This document shows positions 34,703-45,887 of a stretch of DNA of 64,000 nucleotides, in pieces. The notes beneath the pieces were generated by a model, which was not told where the DNA came from, searched no databases, and saw only the letters and a list, made by a program, of their open reading frames with translations. The stretch comes from Punica granatum (taxonomy: Eukaryota; Streptophyta; Magnoliopsida; Myrtales; Lythraceae): the NCBI RefSeq assembly GCF_007655135.1, contig NC_045130.1, positions 26,532,605 through 26,596,604 on the forward strand, given 5' to 3'. The position numbers were made by a program, and so were the translations under genes. The stretch's first letter is position 1; each line of letters begins with the position of its first letter.

Positions 34703-35002
34703 ATGGAAAAGAAGGCGCCTCTACTGGCTATCTTGATGATTTTCTTGCTTGTGACAATCATGCGAGCTGAGGCGTCTTGCCCATCGTATGGCAGCGAGTG
34801 CAGTGGCTGTATCACCGAGCGGATGAAGTACGGGTGCCCTAGGTGCCGTCCCCTCCTCAAATGCATGGCCCGGTGCCTGTGGGGTGGGAGATCACGAGCC
34901 CTGTGCACGAAGAGGTGTGACTGCAACAGCAGCAAGGGTAAGCCGAGGTTGTCCGATTGCAAGAAGTGCATGTCCAAGTGCAGATGCAGCTGTATGTCCT
35001 AG
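34703..35002 (+). CDS. Small secreted cysteine-rich peptide
   Basis: A single-exon 99-residue protein. Residues 1-24 are a signal peptide (charged MEKK, then a hydrophobic run LLAILMIFLLVTI, ending in a small-residue AEA site). The mature part of about 75 residues holds 15 cysteines in the spacing C-x6-C-x2-C-x8-C-x2-C-x5-C-x3-C-x9-C-x3-C-x-C-x13-C-x2-C-x3-C-x-C-x-C and is lysine/arginine-rich. It is likely secreted and disulfide-bonded. The longer frame from 34643 begins at the TATA box itself and is rejected. The spacing does not match the classic 12-cysteine GASA/snakin or 8-cysteine defensin patterns I know. The odd cysteine number suggests a free thiol or dimer. Function unknown. Confidence 0.8.
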   Translation: MEKKAPLLAILMIFLLVTIMRAEASCPSYGSECSGCITERMKYGCPRCRPLLKCMARCLWGGRSRALCTKRCDCNSSKGKPRLSDCKKCMSKCRCSCMS

Positions 35003-36158
35003 ATAAGTCCAATGTTTGGTGTTTCATCAAATGTGGTATGTGACTTTCCTATGTTGAAAGCAAGGCTGCATGCTTTTCTGTTTAAGGTGGATCCCGTAGA
35101 AAGGACAGGTAGAATGCCTATTGTCAGACTGTTTTGACAAACATAGGTAACCGAACCATCGCAGCTGATATAATTGTTTGATGTAGCTCGTGAATACATG
35201 ACTAAGATGCAAGGAGAATTGACGTGATTAGATCCACTCTAGAGACTTAAGTCCTTTTAAAGTTTGTCCAGGACTCGAACCCGCACTCGTTGTGAGGAGT
35301 AGATAATACATAAGGAGATGAAAATATCTGCTAAATAAACCTGAAATATTGGTAATGTGCTTATCTGATTATACTTGCGGAGAGAGTAAGCGGTAAGAAT
35401 TAAGAAAGTTAGATCGACGTAGAACCTGCCAGTTCGATGAAACAATTAGTTTACATGGCAAATGGACCAAATCAATGAACAAAATTGTTTCTATTAGAAG
35501 CCGAAGCCTATCCAGCCCAGGTACAAGCTCCTATTCCATCGATTCCTTGAGAATCAGATGCAGTGGAAACTTGCTAGTAAGATCTACAAAAGAATGTCAA
35601 CGGAGAAGGAAGTAAGCAAGGCCGCAGTACAAATCATTACCTATTATACATAACTTATCAGCAAGCTTCGAACTCTTAACTTTTCCTAACTACAGAAACT
35701 CGTATTGCGTATTTCAACTCTATAACGTTCTATACACATGCATCCGGCAGATTCCGCAGACTTTTTGTCTGTAAGCCTTTCCTTGCAGCCGAGAACATCA
35801 AGATCCTTCCCCTGCAGACAAAGTAACTTCCCAAATTCTAGTCAAAATCCTCATCAAAATCAGATTTGATATCCATCTACCTCGTAGTTGTCATAATTAA
35901 CCAGACGAAATAGTTGGCTTCACCATGTGCCGTATTAGTTCATGGCTACGCACTGTGCACATGACCCATATGCAACTCAATGACCACTGGGAACCACATA
36001 GAGTTAGCTGGTTCATCCTACTTGCTCGGCTGACTTTGACTATAACAATATGTAGATTTATGCAAGCACTTAGACCCATTGGAACCCTATGGGAAACCCC
36101 ATGAGCATCAAACTCGTAACTTGATCTGCATGATGTTCAATCCATCTGACATGTCTTA
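35003..36158. other. Spacer between the peptide gene and the mannanase
   Basis: 3' flanks of two convergent genes. No coding block, RNA gene or repeat was recognised. Confidence 0.5.
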
Positions 36159-37393
36159 TCAAGACCCATGATCAAAGCAAGGATCACTCTTGCGCAATTT
36201 CTTACTTCTGTCACTTTTAGTTGCAAAGAGACTCCTTAACTTGCATGATTGCTTTTGGATCAAGTTGTACGTGGAAGGATGATGCCAGGCCACCAGAGAG
36301 AATCGGTCACCATATCTTCCGATGTCTTCCACCAGCAACTGCCAGATCAGGGCTCCTGCTCCTGCTTGCCTCTTCTTAGCAGAGTCATATACTTTGTCAT
36401 AGATTGTCTTCAAGAAAACCTCTCTCTCATATACTCCTTTGGTATCATGCAAGGAGGATCCAACTTCAGTAAACAAAACGGGCTTCTTTAATGTGTTGTC
36501 CCCATCTTTTATATGAGAATCCACCCATTGCGAGAGATACTTCACTTTCGCTTCCAAATCTGCCTTCGGGATCCTAAACAGCAAATAGAAAGTGAACATA
36601 ATATGAATGTAGAAAACAAGCGAGCTACATACAAAGCCAGGAGATTATTGCATTGTCTTATGCCGAAAATACACTAGCCCAATCAGATTATATAAAATAC
36701 ATGTCTATTTTGGACTCCACTGAACATGGGACCTTTCTGATCTTTCTACTGCAAGTGGCTTCACTTCACCATCATGGTTCAGATATCGATCAGTAAATTG
36801 AAAATTTTCATTCTGCATATATAGTTGATAGTGATAGTAATCAGCATTCAGCACCATATTACATATGAAATATTCTTACTGAAATGTTTCTTAAGAAGCA
36901 ATATGTTCGTAGTCATTATATTCGATCGGCAAATGAGTTAATGGTATTTACTGACCAGCTATCAGGGTATGCATGAACGGAGGCAAAATCTATGTCCTTG
37001 ATGGCTGAATTCTGTAGAAAGTCGGTTCCAAGTGAAGCCGCCCATTCACCAGGATTTACTCCCAGTTTTCCTCCTGTGGCAGTGGCAGACCCATAAAATC
37101 CCTCAGTACCAACTGTCACAAGGTGTTTTGGGTCCAAGCTCTTAATAAATGCAGCCATCTCGGTAATCCAAGCCTGTGTGCCGCACAAGTGCAAGATCAG
37201 CACTTGAGCATATTAATTTTCCTTTTTTTTTTCTCTTCTAAACATACAATATTGCCCAGAACAGTGCGCTTAGCTATGAGAATACACTTGCAGGTGCTTC
37301 AATAATAATTTTCCTTTCCAAAATCCAAGAAATTTTTACCTCTAACTGTGCTATGAGTATACGAGCACCATCTCCATTAATCTTGGCCAATGA

Positions 37394-37428
<35 letters not shown>

Positions 37429-39053
37429 TTTATATACATATTATTATGCAGGGAGAAGTGTATAATTTTATATCCTTTGAAGGTAGAACAATAAAGGGAA
37501 ATATGGTGTATCACGCAATCTTTCTCTCTATCTAGAAACTTGTGACCACCTAGAGAAACTTCCAAAGTGAAACAACTCGTCAAGATAATGTCAAAGTAAA
37601 CATTATGACCTGAAGGATGGGGGAGGATGAACTCGATGAACAACGCGGTTCGTTCATCAGCTCCCAGGCAAATATAGCAGGTTCGGCAAAATAACGAACT
37701 CCACTTAAAGAGTTTTTCCTTGTCACAATTGCCTGTAGAGAGCAAAGTACATAGCAAGAGACTGAAATTACCAATCCCGACGCACAAAGAAAGAGGAGAT
37801 GCATAACCAAAATAAATAAATAGAAAAGAAAGAAATGAAAAACAGAGAGAAAAACTGAAAGAATACTCGAATCGGATTCTGACATACTACCTAGATAAAC
37901 AGAGTCACAGCACAAAATGGGTGTTTATTTTGCACTAACCATTCGGTTCAATTTTAAGGCAAAGGATAAATTGCGAGAGAACAGTCAAGTCACAATATTG
38001 TTAAGTCATACAAGCACAAGATATTTTTCTATCAGATCTTAATTAAGAGAATACCTTGATGTAGGCCTTGTAATAATCCTTTATAGTAGGATGTGCGAAG
38101 AAGGAATCGGTTGAAGAGACATTCAGTCCAGCTTCTCTCGCCCACCGGACATACTGAGCCTTACCACCATATGCATCCAAGTTATTCACTAAGCTTAGAA
38201 TCAGTCTTACACGGTTCCTTCGTGCTTCAACTATAACATAATCAAGTCCCTGATATCAGATAAACATGGCCAAAGATAAGAAGAATCGCCCGCCTCCTGT
38301 AAGCGATCATGCCGATCGCAGATCTCAACAAAACAACAATGTTTATGTTTCTAAATTATAGTAAATAAAGAAATCGAACATCTTAACGTCCAGAAGGAGA
38401 AAAGATTATCTCCTAACACTATATAACTTTATATTCTTCAATGTGCGCAAGTATGTTCACAGACCATCCGAGTTCCGAACAACGAGTTCTCAATTGCATC
38501 CAATTCAGCTCATTTTCTTCAATGTAAGTTGAATTACTTCGAGCCATTTGCGTCAACAACTCGAATCAAGCACAATTCGAAAATGCACATAACTCGGTAG
38601 AATGTAAATCGAATAAAGTCGGAACAATTCTGATCATTATCATGATTTCAAATCAGAAAAAGCAACCTTAAAGACCCGCTCATTGAAGACGCCCGGGGAG
38701 GTCTGCAAGGCGGCGGCCCCGTCCCCGCCGTCGCTGAAGGCCCACGTCCGGCAGACGGTCATCCCCATCTCCGCCCCCTTCCTGAGCATCTTCGACACCC
38801 TGCGCCGCGAGTTTCCCCACACGCTCTCCTCCATCAGCCAGTACGAGTTCCACCCATTGACGTACAGCGTTGACTGGAGCTGACCCTCGGCTTCGACGAA
38901 GTGGGTCGAATTCGTTCCGACGAATCCCATTGTGGGGAGCCACAGCGCCGGGAAGCTGAAGCTGGGGAGGTCCGAGTTGAGGTAGAAGAAGAAGAGGATC
39001 GACAGAATGCCCAGAGCAGGGTAGAGGGTTCTGCCTCTGCAGCCGGGCTCCAT
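36159..39053 (-). CDS. Mannan endo-1,4-beta-mannosidase (GH5)
   Basis: Five exons on the minus strand: 38667-39053, 38055-38249, 37610-37732, 36956-37173 and 36159-36573, 445 residues in total, normal for plant endo-beta-mannanases. All junctions have GT/AG borders; the last intron splits the codon of Trp308. The enzyme cleaves the backbone of mannans in the cell wall. Residues 10-27 ([16 protein letters not shown]) form an N-terminal hydrophobic anchor or uncleaved signal. Family motifs are [39 protein letters not shown] (acid/base Glu222), FASVHAYPD and VLFTEVGSS (nucleophile Glu344). A serine run (SSSSSS) follows the NEPR motif. The reading frame is intact. The numbered family member cannot be assigned. 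Confidence 0.95.
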
Positions 39054-41152
39054 GGCTGAGAGCTGAAGTTGGAAGCAATGGTCGTTGATGTGTCGGTCAG
39101 TTCAATTTAAAGGAGTTTTTGCCGTACTACACTTCTTCTTTTTTAAATAATTCCCATAATAGACTTTCTCTAAAATTATTTTTCAAAATAAATTTATGTC
39201 AATTTCTTTATTATATTTATAGTCCACTTATTGACTCGTTTCTTTTAAATTCATTCACAAAAAAGTCTAATTTAGTTATTATCATGAATGAATTATTTAC
39301 AAATTTGCTTTAAACATACCTTAAAATAGATTTTACATGAATCAATCTATAAGGTTTATGGATGAAACTACAAAATACATAATAGAATTTTATTAGAGCT
39401 TTGTCAAATTAAAAAGTATAGGAAACTAGGTTTTTTTATGTAGAATAAAAAGAATCATGGGAATGCATATTTCTTTTTTCTGGATTTTCAGGAATATATA
39501 TTGGCAATTGCAAACAAGTTGATAGGAAGTATGATTATAATAAACCTAGGAGATGCTCCAGAATTAAAATTCTTCCCCTTAATAAGAATCATAGCAATGT
39601 ACAAAATTATCATAATCAAGATATGTAATCTTCATATAATCATCATACATATTGAGAAATACACCAAATTTACAATAAATATGTTATAAGTCATGCATGT
39701 ACTAACTAAAACTATTATCCATTGTTTTATTCCCATAGTTTTAAATTATTTCTAAAATATTGGATTCTCTACGTAAAATTCTCAATAGTATTTTAAATAA
39801 TTTATAACAAGAATTTCTCCAATATTTCTATTAATCAAATAGATTTTTTAGCTCACATACTCGGCTTAACATAACTTGTAAAAGTTTCAAGAGAAATTTT
39901 CAGCCATTTCTTATATAAAATTTAAATTTAAATTGAAGAGAGAAATATATTAAAAATAATTTAGTTGAGAAATAATTACCTAAAAAATATATTTGAGGAA
40001 GGGTCACAATAATAAAATAGATTTATTTTAAGGAATTTAGATGAAACAAATCAAAAGTTGTAGGACTAAAAGAATAATCAAAAGAATATAATAAATCTAT
40101 TTTGCGAAATAGCTTTTAGAGAAGTCTATTGTGGAAAATAGTTTCAAAAAGAAGTTTAGTTTGGGTAAAAACTCAATTTAATGGGTCTATGTATAAATCG
40201 AAAAATTTCTGGGTGGTTGGGAGTTTAACTTTTGATTTATTATGCCCCGATTCCACTAGTTTAGGTTTGTCCCACTTTGGTCCTTGTACTGATGATATAT
40301 TTATTATTAATTTCTTGGTAATTTTCCAGTACAAAAATGGGGACTTCCAAATTAGTTTTCTTATCATCAGACATAAATTGCGCTCTCCACAGGCACTTCA
40401 CTTCATTATCAAGGAGTGCCCCTGTTAGTATAGTCATTGGATATTTTCCTTCGCAAGTTCACAAATAAAAAAAAATTGAAAAATTTTATCCTTTAATGGA
40501 TCGATCCAGTTCGAATTAATTACTTGTGATATGTTGATTCCAAATAGAATGGTGCACGCTGAAAAAGAAGAATTGAGAAATTTTATATGGTCAGCTTTTT
40601 TCCTTTTCCTTTGGTTTTCTTTTTTGGGGAATGCACAATCTTCATTTTTTTCCTTCGGAAAAAGCTTATCTTTTCGCATTGCCGCTAAGGAAAATGTTGA
40701 CCTTCGAGTGCAACCAATTTTTATTCAAGTACTTATAAAGAAATTGTACTTTGTTCCAAAATTTCTAGACTACAAATATCCTTAATAGATAAGTATTGAG
40801 AATAAATGATACTAAAATTAACTTTTACATGTCGTCTCCAGTATAAATGTAGATTTATGTCGTCTCTTGATCTAGTGAAATATTATTTGTTTTATTCATC
40901 AAAACAAAAATTCATCAAAAAAAGAATATTGTTGGTTTTTTTTTTTTTGAAATCAACATTTGATGTCAGATAATCTCAAGTCAAGTTATGGTCAAAAGTT
41001 TAAATACTAGCAATAGAAAATAATAGTAAGAAATTAAGAATTACTAAGGTCAATGAACTTCTTCAACAAAATGATCATCAAGCTATAGCGGACTAACTTA
41101 TAGAAAGTAGTAAATTCTCAAGTTCCTCGGGTTATCAAATTAGAGAATCTCA
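39054..41152. other. Spacer upstream of the mannanase, no gene recognised
   Basis: AT-rich. The first 100 bp before 39054 on the minus strand should hold the mannanase promoter; the only TATA-like sequence is a weak CTTTAAATT at about 39104-39112. Short open frames at 40129-40785 match nothing I know. Confidence 0.5.
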
Positions 41153-41337
41153 ATCAACATGAATTGGTTCAAGTAGTTCGGTACTTGTTCTGCTTAAGCA
41201 TAGTCTCGGGTTCGAGTTCTTGTAAATGTAGAAAATTTATGTTGTGAGAGTTTTGCCGCTTATGGGCTGGAACGGCTCGGCTGAATTAGTCAGGGTCTAA
41301 TTAGACTTTTCGGATACAAGGATTAATACTGAAAAAA
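41153..41337 (+). mobile_element. SINE-like element, family B, plus strand
   Basis: CAACATGAATTGGTTCAAG, CGGGTTCGAG (B-box-like), TTTATGTTGTGAGAG and GGGTCTAATTAGAC follow the order of the copy at 32509-32693, and an A-run ends it at 41332-41337. Target duplication not resolved. Confidence 0.65.
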
Positions 41338-41541
41338 TTTAGAGGACCTCATTTCATAAGAACTTGTGCATTACGCTTGACGATGAACAAGAGATTCCCA
41401 TTTGATTAAATTATATTGCAAATTATACCTTTTTTTCTTTCAATCACGATTAATCCGATATAATAATCAATCTTAAGAGAATAGGTACATCGATTATCTT
41501 AGTTTTGGCAAGACTCAAGTTTTTTAAATGTATATAAATTA

Positions 41542-42275
41542 GGGTAAATTGCACTGGTGGTCCAAAATGTATTACAAATGTTTCATTATGGTCTAAAAAG
41601 TTTTTTTCGCTACATGATGGTACAAAATGTTTCAAAATTGTTTCATGATGGTACAAACCGTCAATTGGCCCTAACGCCGTTAACATTTTGTTGACGTGGC
41701 ACGTCCTATGTGTCACTTTTGTTACGTGGAACCAATCATAATGCGCCACGTCTTTTAAGAGAAAATAAAATTTTAAAAAGTCTAAAAAAATAATAATAAA
41801 TAAATAAAATACAAAAAAACTAAAAATTTAGAAAAAAAATAAAAAATTATTTAAAATTATTTTTAAAAAATTTTAAAATTTGAAATTATTTTTAAAAAAA
41901 TTTAATTTTTTTAAAAATAATTTTATAAAAAATTTAAATTTAATATTAAAATTATTTTTAATTTAAAATAATAAAATTATTTTAATTTTTAATTTTTAAT
42001 TTCTAATTTTTAATTAAAAGTTTAAAATTATTTTTAATCGTTTTTAAAATTTAAAATTATTTTTAAAATTATTTTAAATTTTTCGGCCACGTCAGCAAGG
42101 AGGTGACACGTAGTTGTCACGTCAACGTCGGCTTGACGGCGTCAAGCTCGAGTTGACGGTTTGTACCATCATGAAACAACTTTGAAACATTTTGTACCAT
42201 CATGTAGCGAAAAAAACTCTTTGGACCATAATGAAACATTTGTAAAACATTTTGGACTACTAGTGCAATTTACCC
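41542..42275. mobile_element. Mutator-like MITE, copy 3, perfect 9-bp duplication
   Basis: GGGTAAATTGCACTGGTGG and its inverted copy bound 734 bp. TATAAATTA flanks both ends (41533-41541 and 42276-42284). The arms carry CTACATGATGGTACAAAATG. The centre, 41765-42080, is almost pure A/T with repeated AAAATTTAAAATTATTTTTAAA blocks that can fold on themselves. Confidence 0.92.
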
Positions 42276-42397
42276 TATAAATTATGGAGACTGCAGGGGC
42301 CAAACAGTTCAAAAGTCCCTGAAACATAGATAGGTAGCGAACAATCTAACAATTACTATGGCCAACTATCCCCCAAAAAAAAAATTTACTGTGGCCA

Positions 42398-43084
42398 AAG
42401 TGAATAATGTTGGTTTTGAAATCATAATTTATTCTACTCTACTCTACTCTATTATTCCCTTAATTTAACAACACAATCATTAGTTTTTTTTAATCTTTTT
42501 CTCCAATCTAATGATAGTTTCTCTCACATACTTTTTATTAACCATTATTATAACTAATTTTTTAATACTAAATTCTCATAGTTGTTCATTATTTTTTTGA
42601 TTAATAGCATGAAAATTCAATTACTTTCTTGAAATTCTTAAATCTATCAATTTTTTATTTTTATTTTGACATGAAAAATCACAACGTTTGCTTTCCTTCC
42701 TATATCTGCCAATTCGTTAATTATGCCGTCAAAATTGCTGACATAGCTGTTCATGGAACTTATGTGGCAGGCGGTTACTTACATGGATGGCATGCCCGAA
42801 CTTTTTAACCTAAAAAATCACATAGTTTACTTCTTTTTCTAGATCTATCAAAATATCAATAACTTTAAAAAACGACTAAATTACACTGGTGGTCCAAAAA
42901 ATTTTAATAATATATCAGGTTGGTCCAAAAAGTTTTTTTTGCTACTTGATGGTACAAAATGTTTCAAAGTTGAAACATAATAGTACAAACCGTCATTTCG
43001 CCATTGACGCCGTCAAGCGACGCTGACGTGGCTCACTACGTGTCAGGTCCTTTTCTGACGTGGCCGAAACGTGGCCAAAACAGT

Positions 43085-43136
<52 letters not shown>

Positions 43137-45470
43137 CCCCTCCTCTTTCTTCTTCTTCTTCTTCTTCTTCTTCTTCTTCTTCTTCTTCTTCTTCTTCTTC
43201 TTCTTCTTCTTCTTCTCGTCGTGCTCCTCCCTTCCCTCGCCCTGTTCCCGTTCGATCTCCTCTGAGGTGTCTCCTTTCCTTTCTAACATGGGTGGCTTAA
43301 CAGTTAATTGTGAACCCTTAAGTTAATTAAAGAAACATTTTGTACTAATATGTAACATCTGTAAAACATTTTGTACTATTAAGTGACAACTTCAAAAGAG
43401 TTTGAACCATCATGTAACGTTACACCAAAAACAGATAACAATCATCTTCTTCCCTGGTCTTTGCGTAATTTACTGTTGTAGCATAATTTACTGTTGAAGA
43501 ATCGAAGAAGAAGAAGAAGAAGGAAAAGAAGAAGAAGAAATAGGGGAGAGAGAGACAAGAGAGAGAGAGATATATCTATAGGTTACTGTTTCGACCACGT
43601 TTCGGCCACGTCAGAAAAGGACCTGACACGTAGTGAGCCACGTCAGCGTCGCTTGACGGCATCAATGGCGAGATGACGGTTTGTACTATCATATTACAAT
43701 TTTGAAATATTTTGTACCATCGAGTAGCAAAAAAAACTTTTTGGACCAACCTGATATATTATTAAAACTTTTTGGACCACCAGAGTAATTTACCCTTAAA
43801 AAAATCACATAGTTTGCTTATGTTTCCACATCTACCAAAATGTGACTTCTTTGAATAATTATAAACTCGAATTAGGACTTAGATGCATGTATGCTAGTTT
43901 GAATGTTAAATCACATAGAGTGTTGGTTTCAAAGTGCGCCTCGCGTTAGCTCTCTTTGCCCGAGCACTGAAGAGGAGCCAAGCTCGAGGTCAATTATTGA
44001 GAGCAGGTGTTTAAGAGCACGTGATAACCTATATTCAAGTGAAAAGAGAAAAAGTCACACATTGCACGCGAGGACGGGTGTTGAGAGGCAAAATAGTGTA
44101 GAATCTCTCATTGAAAAAAATAGGGAATATCCATGGGCTTATATGCTTGCATTTGATTTTTGAGTTGGATAAGTGATCTAACTCAACTTGATTTTGTGCA
44201 ATGATTATAAGTGTTAACAAATATATTGATGTATGAATATATATATATATATATGTATGTATATATATAGATGTGAAAATAGATGTGAAATTTATTATTA
44301 AAAAATTAATTTTAAAAATGGTTAGGAAAAAGTATGAGTGAGAAAGTATTATTAAATGAAAATTTAAAATGATTAGGAAAAGGTATAACTAAGAAAATAT
44401 TATTAGATGAAAGCATTATTATTATCAAATAGAGTGTAGAGTAATAGCACACACTCTCACATGATAACTGAAGAGCTTCTAAGTTTGAAATTCAATGGGA
44501 ATACATGTGTTCCTTTATTAGCTGTTAGGTTCTATTTCATTGTATTAGGCCTATGTGCCTCCCTTATAACTAAAAAAATGAAAGAAAAAGACAAAACAAT
44601 AATTGTTATATTCTTGAAGTTGGGAAAGAATAGAGTTGAATTTGGTAGAGTTGGATTATTATAAAAAAAACCAAATAAAGCCATGTGACTTAGGTACTAT
44701 CACTTGATAGCTTGAGCTTTTGATTGTAAATGAGCATGAGCTTGTATAAGTCCAATGAAAATTTAATGAAAGTATCATATATCCATCCATATAGTCCAAT
44801 ACATACATAAATAATCCATCTTCTCAGAGTGGCCAATGCCCGCTAGTTCAGAGTGGCCAAAATAAGCTCTAACCCTGAACGTTCTAAAATGAGCTATAAG
44901 AACCATAAAAATGACCAGCATGTTCAGTCTAACATCCAAAATGAACCAAAATGACCATCATCTTCAGGCTAACACAAAAACGTTATTGATATTTTGGTAG
45001 ATGTGGAAACATGACCAAACTACGTGATTTTTTAAAGTTCTTGATAGTTGATATTTTGATAGATGTGAAAACAGAAGCAAATTATGTGATTTTTCATGTT
45101 AGAAAGTTTAGGCATGCCATCTACGTAAGCAACCATCCACTACATAAGTGTTGTTAACGACCACGTTAGCAATTTTGACGACACAATTAATGGATTGATA
45201 AATCTGAAAACAGAAGCAAACATTATGATCTTTAAGGTCAAAATAAAAAAAAATTTGTAAAATTGAAAATTTTAGGAAAGTAATTGAATTTTCATGCTAT
45301 TGACCCTTATTTCTTTATATTTTTCTCTAATTTTATAATAAATTCTCTCACATATATTTTGTTAAAAATTATTACAATTAATTTTTAATAATAAAGCTTT
45401 TCAACTATTTTATCTTCTTCCCGTGGAGTAGACTAGAGTAATAAGTCTAATCCAAAACCAAAAGCAAACT
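42398..45470. repeat. Large inverted repeat, arms about 0.5 kb
   Basis: The left arm (42398-42873, continuing at 43805-43850 after the inserted MITE) and the right arm (about 44985-45470) are diverged inverted copies. Shared blocks are GCATGAAAATTCAATTACTTTC, GTCAAAATTGCTGAC/AACG, GATGGCATGCC and CACATCTACCAAAATATCAA. The loop of about 1.1 kb (43850-44985) has no recognised gene. This may be a long-TIR transposon or a foldback element. Confidence 0.75.
42874..43795. mobile_element. Mutator-like MITE, copy 4, with microsatellite-expanded arm
   Basis: Starts GACTAAATTACACTGGTGG and ends in the inverted GGGTAAATTACTCTGGTGG. Flanks are TTAAAAAAC (42865-42873) and TTAAAAAAA (43796-43804), nine bases with one difference. 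The inverted arms extend about 300 bp inward, past matching GACGTGGC..GAAACGTGG blocks. The left arm contains a TA run (43087-43132) and a TTC run (about 43149-43216) where the right arm has only short GAGA/ATAT and GAA pieces. Confidence 0.9.
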
Positions 45471-45882
45471 TAAAGATTCCTAGTTAGATTTAGAAATTTC
45501 TATAACTTATGTGGCGGCAATTAATTGTTTGCTTATAATTTCTTCAACATCCAAGTAACTTATTATACGTGAGTATTATAAAGATTTTAAAATGCACTTT
45601 TTAAGAAAGGACTTTCTATCTTCTTCGAGCTGTATCATGGGAGTCCTGCGTTTCTACTTGGAGAGGTTATACAATGAACGGGAATGTACGGTTCCCTCGT
45701 CTCTACCAACTTTAGCAATTTAGTCGGATATTCGAAAAATCACAACTATGAGCAAGCTGCAACAACCAAGGCAAACAATCAGATAAAAAGAAAAAATTTC
45801 TTTCATTAATGTCAATAATATCAATCAGAGTCCAGCAGAGACTCGAATGCAAGTGTTTTTTTGTTTCGGACTAGAAACCGAA
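45471..45882. other. Spacer, no gene recognised
   Basis: AT-rich DNA between the inverted repeat and the TRIM-like element. Nothing recognised. Confidence 0.4.
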
Positions 45883-45887
45883 ATATC

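Noticed and set aside
42993..43300. Poly-lysine, poly-serine and poly-leucine open frames
   Set aside because: They are translations of the TTC and TA microsatellites inside a MITE.
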